Shown piece after piece: positions 56,296-64,000 of a stretch of DNA of 64,000 bases. The stretch's first letter is position 1, and each line of letters begins with the position of its first letter. The position numbers and the translations under genes are program-made. The stretch covers positions 1,550,001-1,614,000 of the forward strand of contig NC_010676.1 of NCBI RefSeq assembly GCF_000020125.1, given 5' to 3'. A model generated the notes under the pieces. It did not search any database. It was not told where the DNA came from and saw only the letters and a program-made list of their open reading frames with translations. Source of the stretch: Paraburkholderia phytofirmans PsJN (GTDB taxonomy: Bacteria; Pseudomonadota; Gammaproteobacteria; Burkholderiales; Burkholderiaceae).

Positions 56296-57741
56296 TTAGC
56301 CTTCGTGCGCGTGAGCGCGGCTTCTGATTTCAGCAAGCGACATATCGACCAGCAGCTTGCCGGAATCGAACACTGTCACCAACGCTTCTTCCCAATCGCC
56401 TTCGACGGCAACGGGCAGCGTGGTCGTTCGATACTCGCCCGTGTGGTGATTCTTCAGCAGCGTCAGCCGCCCTTTCATGGAGCGCTTTCCGGCGTCCGTG
56501 ACAGGGTCCTTGAGCACGTCGTGCCACTCGTCGCCTAACCGGATTGCCGAGCACTTCATCGCGAAGCGCTGCGTGTCGCGATTGATCTGCTGCAACAGCG
56601 CACCGCCCATGCCGAACACGATGTTGTCCGTAGCGAAACCGGCCTGGTCCATGGTGGCGAGAGTTGCTTCGATCGAATCGGGATTGACGCCGTCGCCCTG
56701 GATCACGCGCACGTTGTTGAGCACACGCCGCCCTTTGCCGTTCACCACCGATCCGAACGACGCCTCCAATGCCCGCAGCGTTTGCAGCACGATGGTTTGC
56801 GGATCGCCAGAGTCGGGCCGGATGACCAGCGTGCCGCCGGAGTCGAGCACCGCCTGCTTTAACTCCGTGCCCCAGGCGTTCAGCGCGGCGAACAGATCAT
56901 AGGAGTCGGATACCACCGACACGATTGCGCCCGGCTTGCCGAAGCGCGCGATCATGTTGCGAAACGCGTCGGTTTCGCGCTCGCGGCCCCACGAGGTGAT
57001 CGTGCTGTGCTCCGCCGCCGGCACGGAAAACGCCGCCATGGTTTCGTTGTAGTAGTGGTTCGCCGCGACCACACCGAGCACGGTATCCGAGCCCATGAAG
57101 CTGACGAGATGCGCCGCGCCGCCGATCGCCGCCGACTCCGCGCTCGACACGCCGCGCGCGCCGAAGTCGTGCAGCTTGAACGGCAATTGCGCGAGGTCGT
57201 CGCTGCTCTTCAGCAGATAGCCGCGTATCGTCTCGCGCAGATGCCAGCTTTGTGTCGCGACCGTAATCGGATACCACACGCGCAGCAGCATGGTCTCCAG
57301 ATACGACGCCAGCCAGAACACCTGCGGGTCGTCGCATTCCACCGTGACGAGCACGTTGTGTGTCGGCACGACCGAGCCTTCCGGCACCGCACGGATGCGC
57401 ACCGGCAGATAGCCGCCGTGATGTTCGACGATGTAGCGCCAGCCCGCTTCGTTGAACGGCTCGCCGTGCGCCGTGAAAAATGCCTTGGCCTGCTCGATCA
57501 TGGCCGGCGTGATCGGTCGGCACAGATATTCCTTGATCAGCATCTGCAGGCCGAAGAACAGCGTGCGGTCGTAGCGCCCGCCGCGCGATTCGATGTATGA
57601 AAACATCGCCGACGCTTCGGGCGGATATTGCAGGTAGTGCGACGCCTTGTACGAATCCGTGTTGAGGATCGGATTGGACAGGATCGACGCGATATCGTCG
57701 GGACCGCTGGACTCGTTTTGCATGGGCGATGCCGCGCTCAA
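56296..57741 (-). CDS. nadV: Nicotinamide phosphoribosyltransferase NadV
   Basis: A 481-aa NAMPT-type enzyme that makes NMN from nicotinamide and PRPP. It has NTDSYKASHYLQYPPEASAM, SYIESRGGRYDRTLFFGLQ, the core KLHDFGARGVSSAESAAIGG, GGTLVIRPDSGDPQTIVLQ, and VFGMGGALLQQINRDTQRFA, matching animal NAMPT and bacterial NadV rather than PncB. It allows NAD recycling without deamidation. The usual partners (NMN adenylyltransferase, PRPP synthetase) are not adjacent; the gene upstream encodes an ICMT-like methyltransferase 64 bp away. An in-frame ATG at 57723 is an alternative start. Confidence 0.93.
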   Translation of the reverse strand: MSAASPMQNESSGPDDIASILSNPILNTDSYKASHYLQYPPEASAMFSYIESRGGRYDRTLFFGLQMLIKEYLCRPITPAMIEQAKAFFTAHGEPFNEAGWRYIVEHHGGYLPVRIRAVPEGSVVPTHNVLVTVECDDPQVFWLASYLETMLLRVWYPITVATQSWHLRETIRGYLLKSSDDLAQLPFKLHDFGARGVSSAESAAIGGAAHLVSFMGSDTVLGVVAANHYYNETMAAFSVPAAEHSTITSWGRERETDAFRNMIARFGKPGAIVSVVSDSYDLFAALNAWGTELKQAVLDSGGTLVIRPDSGDPQTIVLQTLRALEASFGSVVNGKGRRVLNNVRVIQGDGVNPDSIEATLATMDQAGFATDNIVFGMGGALLQQINRDTQRFAMKCSAIRLGDEWHDVLKDPVTDAGKRSMKGRLTLLKNHHTGEYRTTTLPVAVEGDWEEALVTVFDSGKLLVDMSLAEIRSRAHAHEG

Positions 57742-57805
57742 GGGCGCGCTGGAAAGTAAGCAGACGGACCGCGCATCCAGGCGGCCACGACAACACGATA
57801 CACCG

Positions 57806-58543
57806 TCAAAACACGCCGGGAATCACGCGAAACCGCACCTTGCTTCGATAGGCGCGATAGCTCTCGTCGTCGGACAACAGCTTTTCTTCGCGCAAGATGC
57901 GGCCCACCTGCAAGGCGAACTGGCATCCATACACGATCATGTTCTGAATCCCGAAGTTCACCAGCAAAAAACCGATGTCCATCACGAAGTAGCCCAGATA
58001 CATGGGATGACGCACGAAGCGGTACGCGCCGCGAGACACCACGCCGCGATTGGCGGGCAAGATACCGAACGACCTGCGCAACGAGGCCTTGGCGAACAAC
58101 TCCCAGAAAATGCCGAACACCTGCAGCGCCGCGCCGGCCATTTCGGGAACCAGATGAACGCCGGGTGCGAGCCGCACAGCCAGAAAATAGAACGTGCCGC
58201 CTACCGCGCAAATGAAAGCGAACGGCGTCCAGTCGCGCTGCATCGGCACGCGCGCAAACAGCGACAAGCCTAGCGTGACGAACGCGCCCACCACCAGCAG
58301 CAACAAGGTGATGCGATTCGGCTCTTGCTGCCAGCGCTTGATCGCCGCATAGGCGAAGAGACTGAACATAAGCGCGGCGGCGCAACGCGCGAGCACTTCC
58401 ACCGAAGCCGCGCGCATGCCGCTCGCCGTGATCGCGCGCGGCAGCGCGTCGACGCGATCCGCCACACTCTCCGTTTCACCGCTCTTCTTTTTCGCAGGAC
58501 AATGCTCGCCATGACGCTCCGGCGGCGGAGTGGTCCATGTCAT
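57806..58543 (-). CDS. Isoprenylcysteine carboxyl methyltransferase (ICMT)-like membrane protein
   Basis: A 245-aa integral-membrane protein with about five hydrophobic helices. The C-terminal catalytic signature of the ICMT/PEMT group is visible: RGAYRFVRHPMYLGYFVMD, then GRILREEKLLSDDESYRAYR and VRFRVIPGVF. Bacterial members methylate lipids or other membrane substrates with SAM, and the acceptor is unknown. It is upstream of nadV in the same direction and may share its promoter. The first ~35 residues are polar and may be an over-extended start. Confidence 0.82.
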   Translation of the reverse strand: MTWTTPPPERHGEHCPAKKKSGETESVADRVDALPRAITASGMRAASVEVLARCAAALMFSLFAYAAIKRWQQEPNRITLLLLVVGAFVTLGLSLFARVPMQRDWTPFAFICAVGGTFYFLAVRLAPGVHLVPEMAGAALQVFGIFWELFAKASLRRSFGILPANRGVVSRGAYRFVRHPMYLGYFVMDIGFLLVNFGIQNMIVYGCQFALQVGRILREEKLLSDDESYRAYRSKVRFRVIPGVF

Positions 58544-58706
58544 TGCAGACTCGTTTCGATATGCGAATTATTATTCGAGCCGGCTACGCCACGAGCCGCC
58601 GGCCTCCCAGTGCCGCAGCGTAGCAGCGGCACGGGTCCGCTGTCCAGATCAGGCCATGACGTGCGGATTCGCTTCCAGCGAGTCTATTCCGCTTGACAGG
58701 AAGGTT

Positions 58707-59909
58707 TCAATGCCCCGGCTTGAGCTGCGGCGGCACGTTCGGCCGCGAGGCGAACAGCCGGCCGAGCACGCCTTTGCGGCGCTCGGCGCTGCACGGCCAC
58801 AGCATGTCAGCCAGCAGACTGATGCCTTGTGCAAGCGTGCTGTCTCTCGCCGACGTCACCAGCGGCACACCGCGGCTGAGCGCGTCGTTGGCCTGTTTGT
58901 CGTCGCGCGGAAGCTGATGCGCCACCTTCGCGCCAAGCGTCTGTTCGAGCTTCGACAGGTTGATCTGGGCGTTCTTGTCGTAGTGATTCACCACCACCCG
59001 CACCTTGCTGGCCGGATAGCCCAGTTCCCTGAAAATATCCAGCATGCGGCGCCCGCCGTGCAGGTAGAGCAGGTTCTGACGCACCACCATGCAGATCGCG
59101 TCGCTGCGATCGAGCGCGTGGATCGTCATCGGATTCAGGCTCTGCCCGACGTCGATCAGCACCGCGTCATAGCGCTCGCGCGCGAGCGCGAGAATGCGCT
59201 CCAACTGCGCGGGCAGCAGTTCGGCGGCCTTGAGCGGATCGCCCGCGCCCGCCAGCACATCGAGATTTGCGTGGACGTGCATCACGCATGATTCGAGTAG
59301 CGCGGCGTCGAGACGCTCCGCCTGGGAGCAGAGATCGGCAAGCGTGGTGGGCGGCGGTTTGTCCGCCATGAGCAGACTGGCGTCGCCGAATTGCTGGCTC
59401 AGGTCGATCAGCAGCACACGCCGGTTGCTCAGCGCGGCGAGCGAATACGCGAGATTCACGGCGATCAGCGTGGTGCCGCTGCCGCCCTTGCTCGAAGCAA
59501 GCGAAACCACGCGGCCGGCGCGGCGGCTGGTGGCGTTTTTCCGCGCGTCGGCCTGAATGAGTATGGTGGTGATCTCGTCGGCGTCGACAGGCCACGACAG
59601 CACATGCCGCACGCCGACGCGCATCGCCACGCCCAGCAAAGCAGTGGACGGCGCCGCTGTCATCAGCACGCAATGCAGGGCCGGCGTGCAGGCCAGCGCT
59701 TCCTCGACGCCGTCCAGATCGCGCGTGCCCAGATCGGCGTCGTCGACGATGAGCATATCGGCGCTTCGAATCGCACGGTCGTGCGCCCGCACTTGCCGGG
59801 CCGTGCCGTGAGCGGTCCGCAACCGGTAGGCCACACCACTTGCCTCGAGGCGAGCGACGATTTGCGGCGCACGCTCCATGCTGGATGAAATCAGGAAGAT
59901 GTCGATCAT
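58707..59909 (-). CDS. CpaE/TadZ-like ATPase
   Basis: A 400-aa protein with an N-terminal receiver-like domain (residues ~1-120, IFLISSSMERAPQIVARLE) and a C-terminal MinD/ParA-type ATPase. The deviant Walker A is VSLASSKGGSGTTLIAVNLA, with VLLIDLSQQFGDASLLM and YDAVLIDVGQSLNPMTIHAL. This is the layout of CpaE/TadZ, which places Flp (tad) pilus machinery at the cell pole. The ATG at 59909 has GGAGA 6 bases upstream; the frame extends to 60050. No other tad genes are in the window on this side, though they could continue in trans. It follows a small unknown gene by 67 bp. Confidence 0.87.
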   Translation of the reverse strand: MIDIFLISSSMERAPQIVARLEASGVAYRLRTAHGTARQVRAHDRAIRSADMLIVDDADLGTRDLDGVEEALACTPALHCVLMTAAPSTALLGVAMRVGVRHVLSWPVDADEITTILIQADARKNATSRRAGRVVSLASSKGGSGTTLIAVNLAYSLAALSNRRVLLIDLSQQFGDASLLMADKPPPTTLADLCSQAERLDAALLESCVMHVHANLDVLAGAGDPLKAAELLPAQLERILALARERYDAVLIDVGQSLNPMTIHALDRSDAICMVVRQNLLYLHGGRRMLDIFRELGYPASKVRVVVNHYDKNAQINLSKLEQTLGAKVAHQLPRDDKQANDALSRGVPLVTSARDSTLAQGISLLADMLWPCSAERRKGVLGRLFASRPNVPPQLKPGH

Positions 59910-59976
59910 GTCGGCTCTCCGCCGGTCTGACGCCGTTCGGTTGGCGAGGCCACCTCGATAGCGGTCGATGTTCTTT

Positions 59977-60267
59977 TTATTCGTCGGCATCGGACGGGTC
60001 AACGTCCGCACCGCGTTCGTAGTTTCGTTCCCGCGACACGGGCATTTCATACACCGAGTCGCGCAGCGCCTCGCGCTGGATTTCCGCTTGCGCCCGGCGC
60101 TTGATCGCCTCGGCGATCACCAGCGCCGTCAGATCGACCGGCGGCGCGGCGAACAAGGCACGCGGCGCGGCGATATGCCGTTGATAGGAGACGCCCACCG
60201 AATAAGTCGTGGTTTGATGATCCGACCATGCTATGCCGGCCGGTTTGGCGATCTGTCTGGTCATCAC
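59977..60267 (-). CDS. Small hypothetical protein upstream of the CpaE-like gene
   Basis: The family was not recognised. The 96-aa protein starts MMTRQIAKPAGI, has a central hydrophobic/amphipathic stretch (VDLTALVIAEAIKRRAQAEI) and an acidic tail ending DVDPSDADE. A GGGGG site lies 6 bases before the ATG, and the gene precedes the CpaE-like gene by 67 bp in the same direction, so an operon is likely. There is no signal peptide or full membrane helix. It could be a small partner of the ATPase, but this is a guess. Confidence 0.5.
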   Translation of the reverse strand: MMTRQIAKPAGIAWSDHQTTTYSVGVSYQRHIAAPRALFAAPPVDLTALVIAEAIKRRAQAEIQREALRDSVYEMPVSRERNYERGADVDPSDADE

Positions 60268-60584
60268 AACCCCCGTAAAGATGTGCTTCTTCTACTGCGC
60301 TGTCCAGGTGAGCCGTGTCCGCAACTTCGCGGACACGGCGCCCGGTCCACCTCGTAACCCCGCCTCTCTGTGGAGGCTCCGGCCATTTCTCCCCGCTTCT
60401 TCGCGCCCGGTTGACCCTCGACCGTGCGCTGCCCCGTCGCTGTTCTTTTGCTGTTTTCTTGTTGTTATGCGTACCGTTCGCTCGCCAACTCCGCCAGCGC
60501 GGTACGTGTTGTTTTTTGCCATCCCCTTCACATCCGCCGGACCAGACGGAAAAAGTGGCGAGGTCAACCTTTACATCGTCCGGT

Positions 60585-60628
60585 CGCAATGAGCGGTACG
60601 TTGTACCGATCATTGCGCCGTTCTTTTT
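60585..60628 (+). terminator. Terminator-like hairpin in the long intergenic region
   Basis: CGCAATGA (60585-60592) pairs with TCATTGCG (60610-60617), and inside it GGTAC pairs with GTACC, giving a long stem with a GC/GA internal loop. Six bases later comes TTTTT (60624-60628) on the plus strand. No plus-strand gene precedes it in the stretch, so it may end a small RNA or block antisense transcription. Confidence 0.55.
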
Positions 60629-60784
60629 ATGACATCTGTTTTGTCATTGGCCCCGCCGCACCCTCGTAGAACACATTGGCTTCCCCGGCCGCGCCTACGA
60701 AGTCTCTTGCCACCGGTCTCTTCTTTTTCTGGCTTCCCTGAACTCAGGACCGGGCGGCACCAGCTTTCGCTGTGCAGAGCATAT

Positions 60785-60800
60785 TGCAACGGCTATGCCA
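60785..60800 (-). promoter_or_regulatory. Sigma-54-type promoter candidate reading toward the CpaE-like operon
   Basis: On the minus strand the stretch reads TGGCAT-AGCCG-TTGCA, matching TGGCAC-N5-TTGCA with one mismatch and the exact GG-N10-GC spacing. The start point would be near 60773, giving a leader of about 500 nt before the small gene at 60267. A sigma-54 activator is encoded 800 bp away on the other side. Confidence 0.6.
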
Positions 60801-61612
60801 TGCACCCTCAAACCCTTATGGCGCCGTGATGGTCGCCACGGCGCACAGGGTTGGGGCCGCCTTCGCAGCACGCGTTGATTCGAATTCGACACGTGTTCGC
60901 GCGCCCGGCGATGCGCCGCAGCAAGGTATTCGCTGCCGCCGGCACACCGGGCAGTCCGCACGCTCCATGCGTGGCCGGGCGTTGCGTCGTATCCCGGCCA
61001 AATATGCCGACACTTCGGAACCCTACCTGGTGGCGTTTGTACGTATGCCCAATGTGTCGCACGCGTGAGACAAGGCAAATCCCGACCTACAGTTCCGTTT
61101 GACATTTGCCGTAAAACGAATTGAGGCGCTATGTGGGATGCCACGCATAGCAGGACTTGACCGACGATTTTTGACTCGCAAGGACATAGGCGTAACGTAA
61201 AAAACGTTTCTGAATCCAGACTTGTTTGTATGGCGCTCGAAAGCGGTTTCGCTTATCGTTAAGCCCATGCGCCAACAAGAGCGCCTGTATCAGGCCAACG
61301 AGGTTAGAAACGGCTTGAGTGATTCGGGGAAAAGATCGCGTGACGGTTACAACGGTGAACACTGTTTCCGCCATTCGTCCGATATGTTGCACCTCGCGGT
61401 TTGCGCCGCCTGCTCCATGCCCCCCGAGATTGCCGCTACCGTGAATCGTGACCGCCGGGCTGGGAGGAGCAGAACCCCAAAGCGGTGGATCAATCCATGT
61501 CCGGGCCCGCGCAAGCGGACCGGCTGGCTCCGTTGGTCGGAAGCCGGCATGTTGCCGGTCTGTCGCGTCCGTCGCAGAACAGTCCTGAGAGCTGCATCAA
61601 ACCGGGGGTAAC

Positions 61613-63049
61613 ATGAATACGACTTGCACGCCTGTCGACACGGAACGCACCGTTCTGTATGTGTCGAATTCGCCGGATCAGAAACTCGCCGCTTTTCTGG
61701 CGGCGTCTGGCTGGCAAGCGGTGCATGCCAAAAGCACGGCCGTCGCCGAGCGTATGCTCGAACGCGGCAATATCAAGGTCGGCCTGGTCGAACTGCCTGG
61801 CGACTGCACGTCCCAACATCTTTCCGCGCTGGCGTCCTGCATGCGGCGCGTCGAAACCAACTGGGTCGCCCAGATCGCGCCAGGGCAGGCGGAAAACGAA
61901 CTGGTTAGCCGCTTTATCCTCGACTACTGCTTCGACTTCGTGACCCGGCCGTGGCTCAACGAGCGGCTCGTATTCGCGCTTGGCCATGCGCATGGCCTGT
62001 CGAGCCTGCGGCATGTGGAAGTCGCGCCGGAGCCTTCGGCCGGCCGGCACGGCATGGTCGGGCAATGCGAGGCGATGCAGCAGTTGTACCGGCGCATCGA
62101 CAAATGCGGCGTGACCGACGCGCCGGTATTCGTCGCGGGCGAATCCGGCACGGGTAAGGAACTGACCGCCAAGGCGATTCACGAACGCTCGCCGCGCGCC
62201 GGGCGCCCCTTCGTCGCGATCAATTGCGCGGCCATTCCGCCGAGCCTGCTGCAAGCCGAACTGTTCGGCCATGAACGCGGCGCGTTTACCGGCGCGCTCC
62301 AGCGCAAGATCGGCCGGATCGAGAGCGCGCACGAGGGCACGCTCTTTCTCGATGAAATCGGCGATATGCCGCATGAATGCCAGGCGGTCCTGTTGCGCTT
62401 CCTGCAGGAAGGCACGATTGAACGGCTGGGCGGTAACGGCCCGATCAACGTCGATGCGCGGGTGATTTCGGCGACCCACGTCGATCTGGACAAGGCGGTA
62501 GAAGACGGGCGCTTCCGCTCCGACCTGTATCACCGCCTATGCGTGCTGCGTCTGGTCGAGCCGCCGTTGCGCGAGCGCGGCGGCGACATCAAGCTGCTCG
62601 CCAACTATGCGCTGAGCATGTACAAACAGGACGGCGCGCGCAAACTGCGCGGCCTGTCGAGCGACGCGATCGTCGCCATGTCGAACTATCCGTGGCCGGG
62701 CAACGTGCGCGAGCTGATCAATTGTGTGCGCCGCGCCGTGGTCATGAGCGAGGGCCGCTTTATCACGGCCAGCGATCTTGGGCTGCCGGAAGCCGACAAC
62801 GGGCCGGCCGTGACGCTGGCGGAAATCCGCAGCAAAGCCGAGAAAGATGCGATCGAACACGCTTTGCAGCGGCACGGCTACAAGTTGTCCGAAGCGGCGG
62901 CCGAACTCGGCATTTCGCGGGCCACGTTGTATCGGCTGATGCACGCCAACCGGCTGCATCAGGAGCCGGCGGCCGGGCGCGCTTCCAACACCGCCGGCGG
63001 TGCGGATGCCGATGGCGAGGCGGAGCGGCGGGCGCCTTCGCTGGTGTGA
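61613..63049 (+). CDS. Sigma-54-dependent activator with degenerate receiver (VpsR-like layout)
   Basis: A 478-aa enhancer-binding protein. Residues ~10-135 have receiver-like length, but the phospho-acceptor aspartate is not in place (KVGLVELPGDC has Glu where Asp is expected) and the conserved lysine is replaced (FDFVTRP). The AAA+ domain has Walker [21 protein letters not shown], the sigma-54 loop ELFGHERGAFTGALQRK and Walker B GTLFLDEIGDM. The Fis HTH is YKLSEAAAELGISRATLYRL. This layout is like VpsR-type regulators that sense c-di-GMP rather than a phosphate; ligand use here is inference. GGGGG lies 4 bases before the ATG. Confidence 0.88.
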   Translation: MNTTCTPVDTERTVLYVSNSPDQKLAAFLAASGWQAVHAKSTAVAERMLERGNIKVGLVELPGDCTSQHLSALASCMRRVETNWVAQIAPGQAENELVSRFILDYCFDFVTRPWLNERLVFALGHAHGLSSLRHVEVAPEPSAGRHGMVGQCEAMQQLYRRIDKCGVTDAPVFVAGESGTGKELTAKAIHERSPRAGRPFVAINCAAIPPSLLQAELFGHERGAFTGALQRKIGRIESAHEGTLFLDEIGDMPHECQAVLLRFLQEGTIERLGGNGPINVDARVISATHVDLDKAVEDGRFRSDLYHRLCVLRLVEPPLRERGGDIKLLANYALSMYKQDGARKLRGLSSDAIVAMSNYPWPGNVRELINCVRRAVVMSEGRFITASDLGLPEADNGPAVTLAEIRSKAEKDAIEHALQRHGYKLSEAAAELGISRATLYRLMHANRLHQEPAAGRASNTAGGADADGEAERRAPSLV

Positions 63050-63276
63050 GCGGATAAGTTCGGCGTCGCGCACTGCTTCGGCTGATTCTGCTGGCTCCGG
63101 CTTGGACCTCGGCGGTTGGAGCATCGCGGGCCGCGCATACCGCCACTCCGCGCACGCCATGGCGTGCAATGACGTGACTCGATGCGTCAGCAGCGCCGCC
63201 CGCATCCCTCGCGCCTTTCGCCGACGCCCCGGCATTGCTATGCTAAAGGCCGTTCATCCATCCTCCGGGAGCGGAC

Positions 63277-64000
63277 TTGGCCGACCCGCACGCACCGGCG
63301 CTCGAGCGCCGTTCCTCGTCCGTTCTGCCCGCTCAGGCCAGCCCGTGCGATGCGCTCGTCATCCGCGCGCAGCCTCTCAGTTCCGTCCACCCGTGCCGGC
63401 GTAAAAAACTCGCGCTGGCCGCGACCATCCTCGGTTCGAGCATGGCCTTCATCGACGGCTCCGTGGTCAATGTCGCCTTGCCGTCTATCCAGAGCGAACT
63501 GGGCGCGAGCGTGGCGGCGATCCAGTGGGTCGTGGACGCCTATCTGCTGTTTCTCGGCGCGCTCGTGCTGGTGGGCGGCTCGCTCGGCGACAAGCTCGGC
63601 CGGCGCACGGTGTTCATCGCGGGAATCGGGCTGTTCACGCTGGCCTCGATCGGCTGCGGCCTCGCGCCGGGGGCCGCCGCCCTGATTGCGGCGCGCGCCG
63701 TGCAAGGCGTGGGCGCGGCGCTGCTGGTGCCGAGCAGCCTGTCGATCATCGGCGCGGTGTTCGACGACAAGGAGCGCGGCCAGGCGATCGGCACCTGGGC
63801 CGGCGTCGGCGCGATCACCTCGGCGCTCGGGCCGGTCGCGGGCGGCTGGCTCGTCGATGCGTTTTCGTGGCCAGCCATCTTCTTCCTGAACGTGCCGATT
63901 GCGTGTGCGACGGTGGCGCTGGCGGTCATGGCCGTGCCGGATAGCCGGCAGGACGATGAGGGAAATTCGTCCACGCTTGCCGGCGGGACCACTGGACACG
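63277..64000 (+). CDS. MFS transporter, DHA2 type (3' end beyond window)
   Basis: A partial gene cut by the right edge. From TTG 63277 (GGGAG 5 bases upstream) the product reads MADPHAPALERRSSS... and then the transporter core ATILGSSMAFIDGSVVNVAL, WVVDAYLLFLGALVLVGGSL, motif A GDKLGRRTVFIAGIG, AARAVQGVGAALLVPSSL and motif C ALGPVAGGWLVDAFSW. At least six helices are visible. ATG 63442 is within the first helix and too late to be the start. The first ~40 residues are polar and not conserved. Substrate unknown. Confidence 0.85.
   Translation, partial: MADPHAPALERRSSSVLPAQASPCDALVIRAQPLSSVHPCRRKKLALAATILGSSMAFIDGSVVNVALPSIQSELGASVAAIQWVVDAYLLFLGALVLVGGSLGDKLGRRTVFIAGIGLFTLASIGCGLAPGAAALIAARAVQGVGAALLVPSSLSIIGAVFDDKERGQAIGTWAGVGAITSALGPVAGGWLVDAFSWPAIFFLNVPIACATVALAVMAVPDSRQDDEGNSSTLAGGTTGH

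Larger units (their letters stand above)
60268..61612. other. Long non-coding region between the CpaE-like operon and the sigma-54 activator
   Basis: No open frame in this 1.3-kb stretch has both coding-like composition and a ribosome site. It is AT-richer than its surroundings. It contains a perfect 11-bp hairpin (60312-60322 with 60329-60339), a terminator-like hairpin at 60585-60628, a leftward -24/-12 promoter candidate at 60785-60800 and a spaced inverted repeat GGCAAAT/ATTTGCC (61074-61080 with 61104-61110). The leftward operon and the rightward activator both start from its ends. Confidence 0.6.

Noticed and set aside
60695..61144. 149-residue leftward frame in the long intergenic region
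   Set aside because: Composition is Arg/Pro/His-rich with no motif or ribosome site, and it covers the sigma-54-type promoter.

Overview
The window reads as a GC-rich chromosomal segment of a betaproteobacterium of the Burkholderiaceae, most like a plant-associated Paraburkholderia. This is inferred from codon usage, the divergent acdR/acdS (ACC deaminase) pair, the mixed aerobic/anaerobic cobalamin gene set and the many LysR-type regulators. No rRNA, tRNA, CRISPR array, transposase or replication origin was seen.

Region 1 (1-8937) is corrin-ring synthesis. Two divergent operons leave a common intergenic region holding a canonical cobalamin riboswitch. Leftward are cobL-cbiD-cobK-cobM; rightward are cobG-cobH-cobI and a CbiG-CobJ fusion. 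CobG is the oxygen-dependent type, while CbiD and CbiG are families of the cobalt-early (anaerobic) route, and no CobF is present, so the pathway is a hybrid.

Region 2 (8953-10540) is a compact, AT-richer type VI secretion module without structural T6SS genes: Hcp, a Tlde1-like (DUF2778) L,D-transpeptidase-fold effector, and an overlapping membrane protein that is the likely immunity factor. Region 3 (10807-18177) has an SbcD/SbcC-like nuclease-ATPase pair without a visible zinc hook, a DUF445 membrane protein, and an AI-2E-family permease with a long C-terminal extension. Region 4 (18340-25502) is catabolic: an FAD monooxygenase with a DUF2783 partner, then an aromatic aminotransferase-aldolase-ketopantoate-reductase-like operon facing a LysR regulator, and a LuxR-type regulator.

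Region 5 (25698-31911) is a four-gene signalling operon: a CHASE3-like/GAF hybrid kinase with three receivers, CheR, a stand-alone CheB methylesterase domain, and a receiver-kinase hybrid. Region 6 (32546-37446) and ahpC/ahpF (43063-45371) form an oxidative-stress set: KatE-type catalase, a MipA/OmpV porin-like protein, exported MsrA and MsrB, and AhpC/AhpF with an OxyR-like operator upstream of ahpC. Between them lie acdR/acdS with a perfect palindrome, a LysR/pirin/DoxX unit and an AlkB-type hydroxylase.

Region 7 (45511-48588) is a PrpR-like sigma-54 activator divergent from a single isocitrate-lyase/PEP-mutase-family lyase, with a good -24/-12 promoter and a 24-bp near-palindrome between them. 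Region 8 (49116-58543) holds transporters and small enzymes (two DHA2-type MFS pumps, GNAT, CDF-type protein, prolyl 4-hydroxylase, NTF2-like protein, LysR, NadV, ICMT-like methyltransferase). Region 9 (58707-64000) has a CpaE/TadZ-like ATPase, a small unknown protein, a 1.3-kb non-coding stretch with a leftward sigma-54-type promoter, a sigma-54 activator with a degenerate receiver, and the start of a third DHA2-type MFS gene cut by the window edge.
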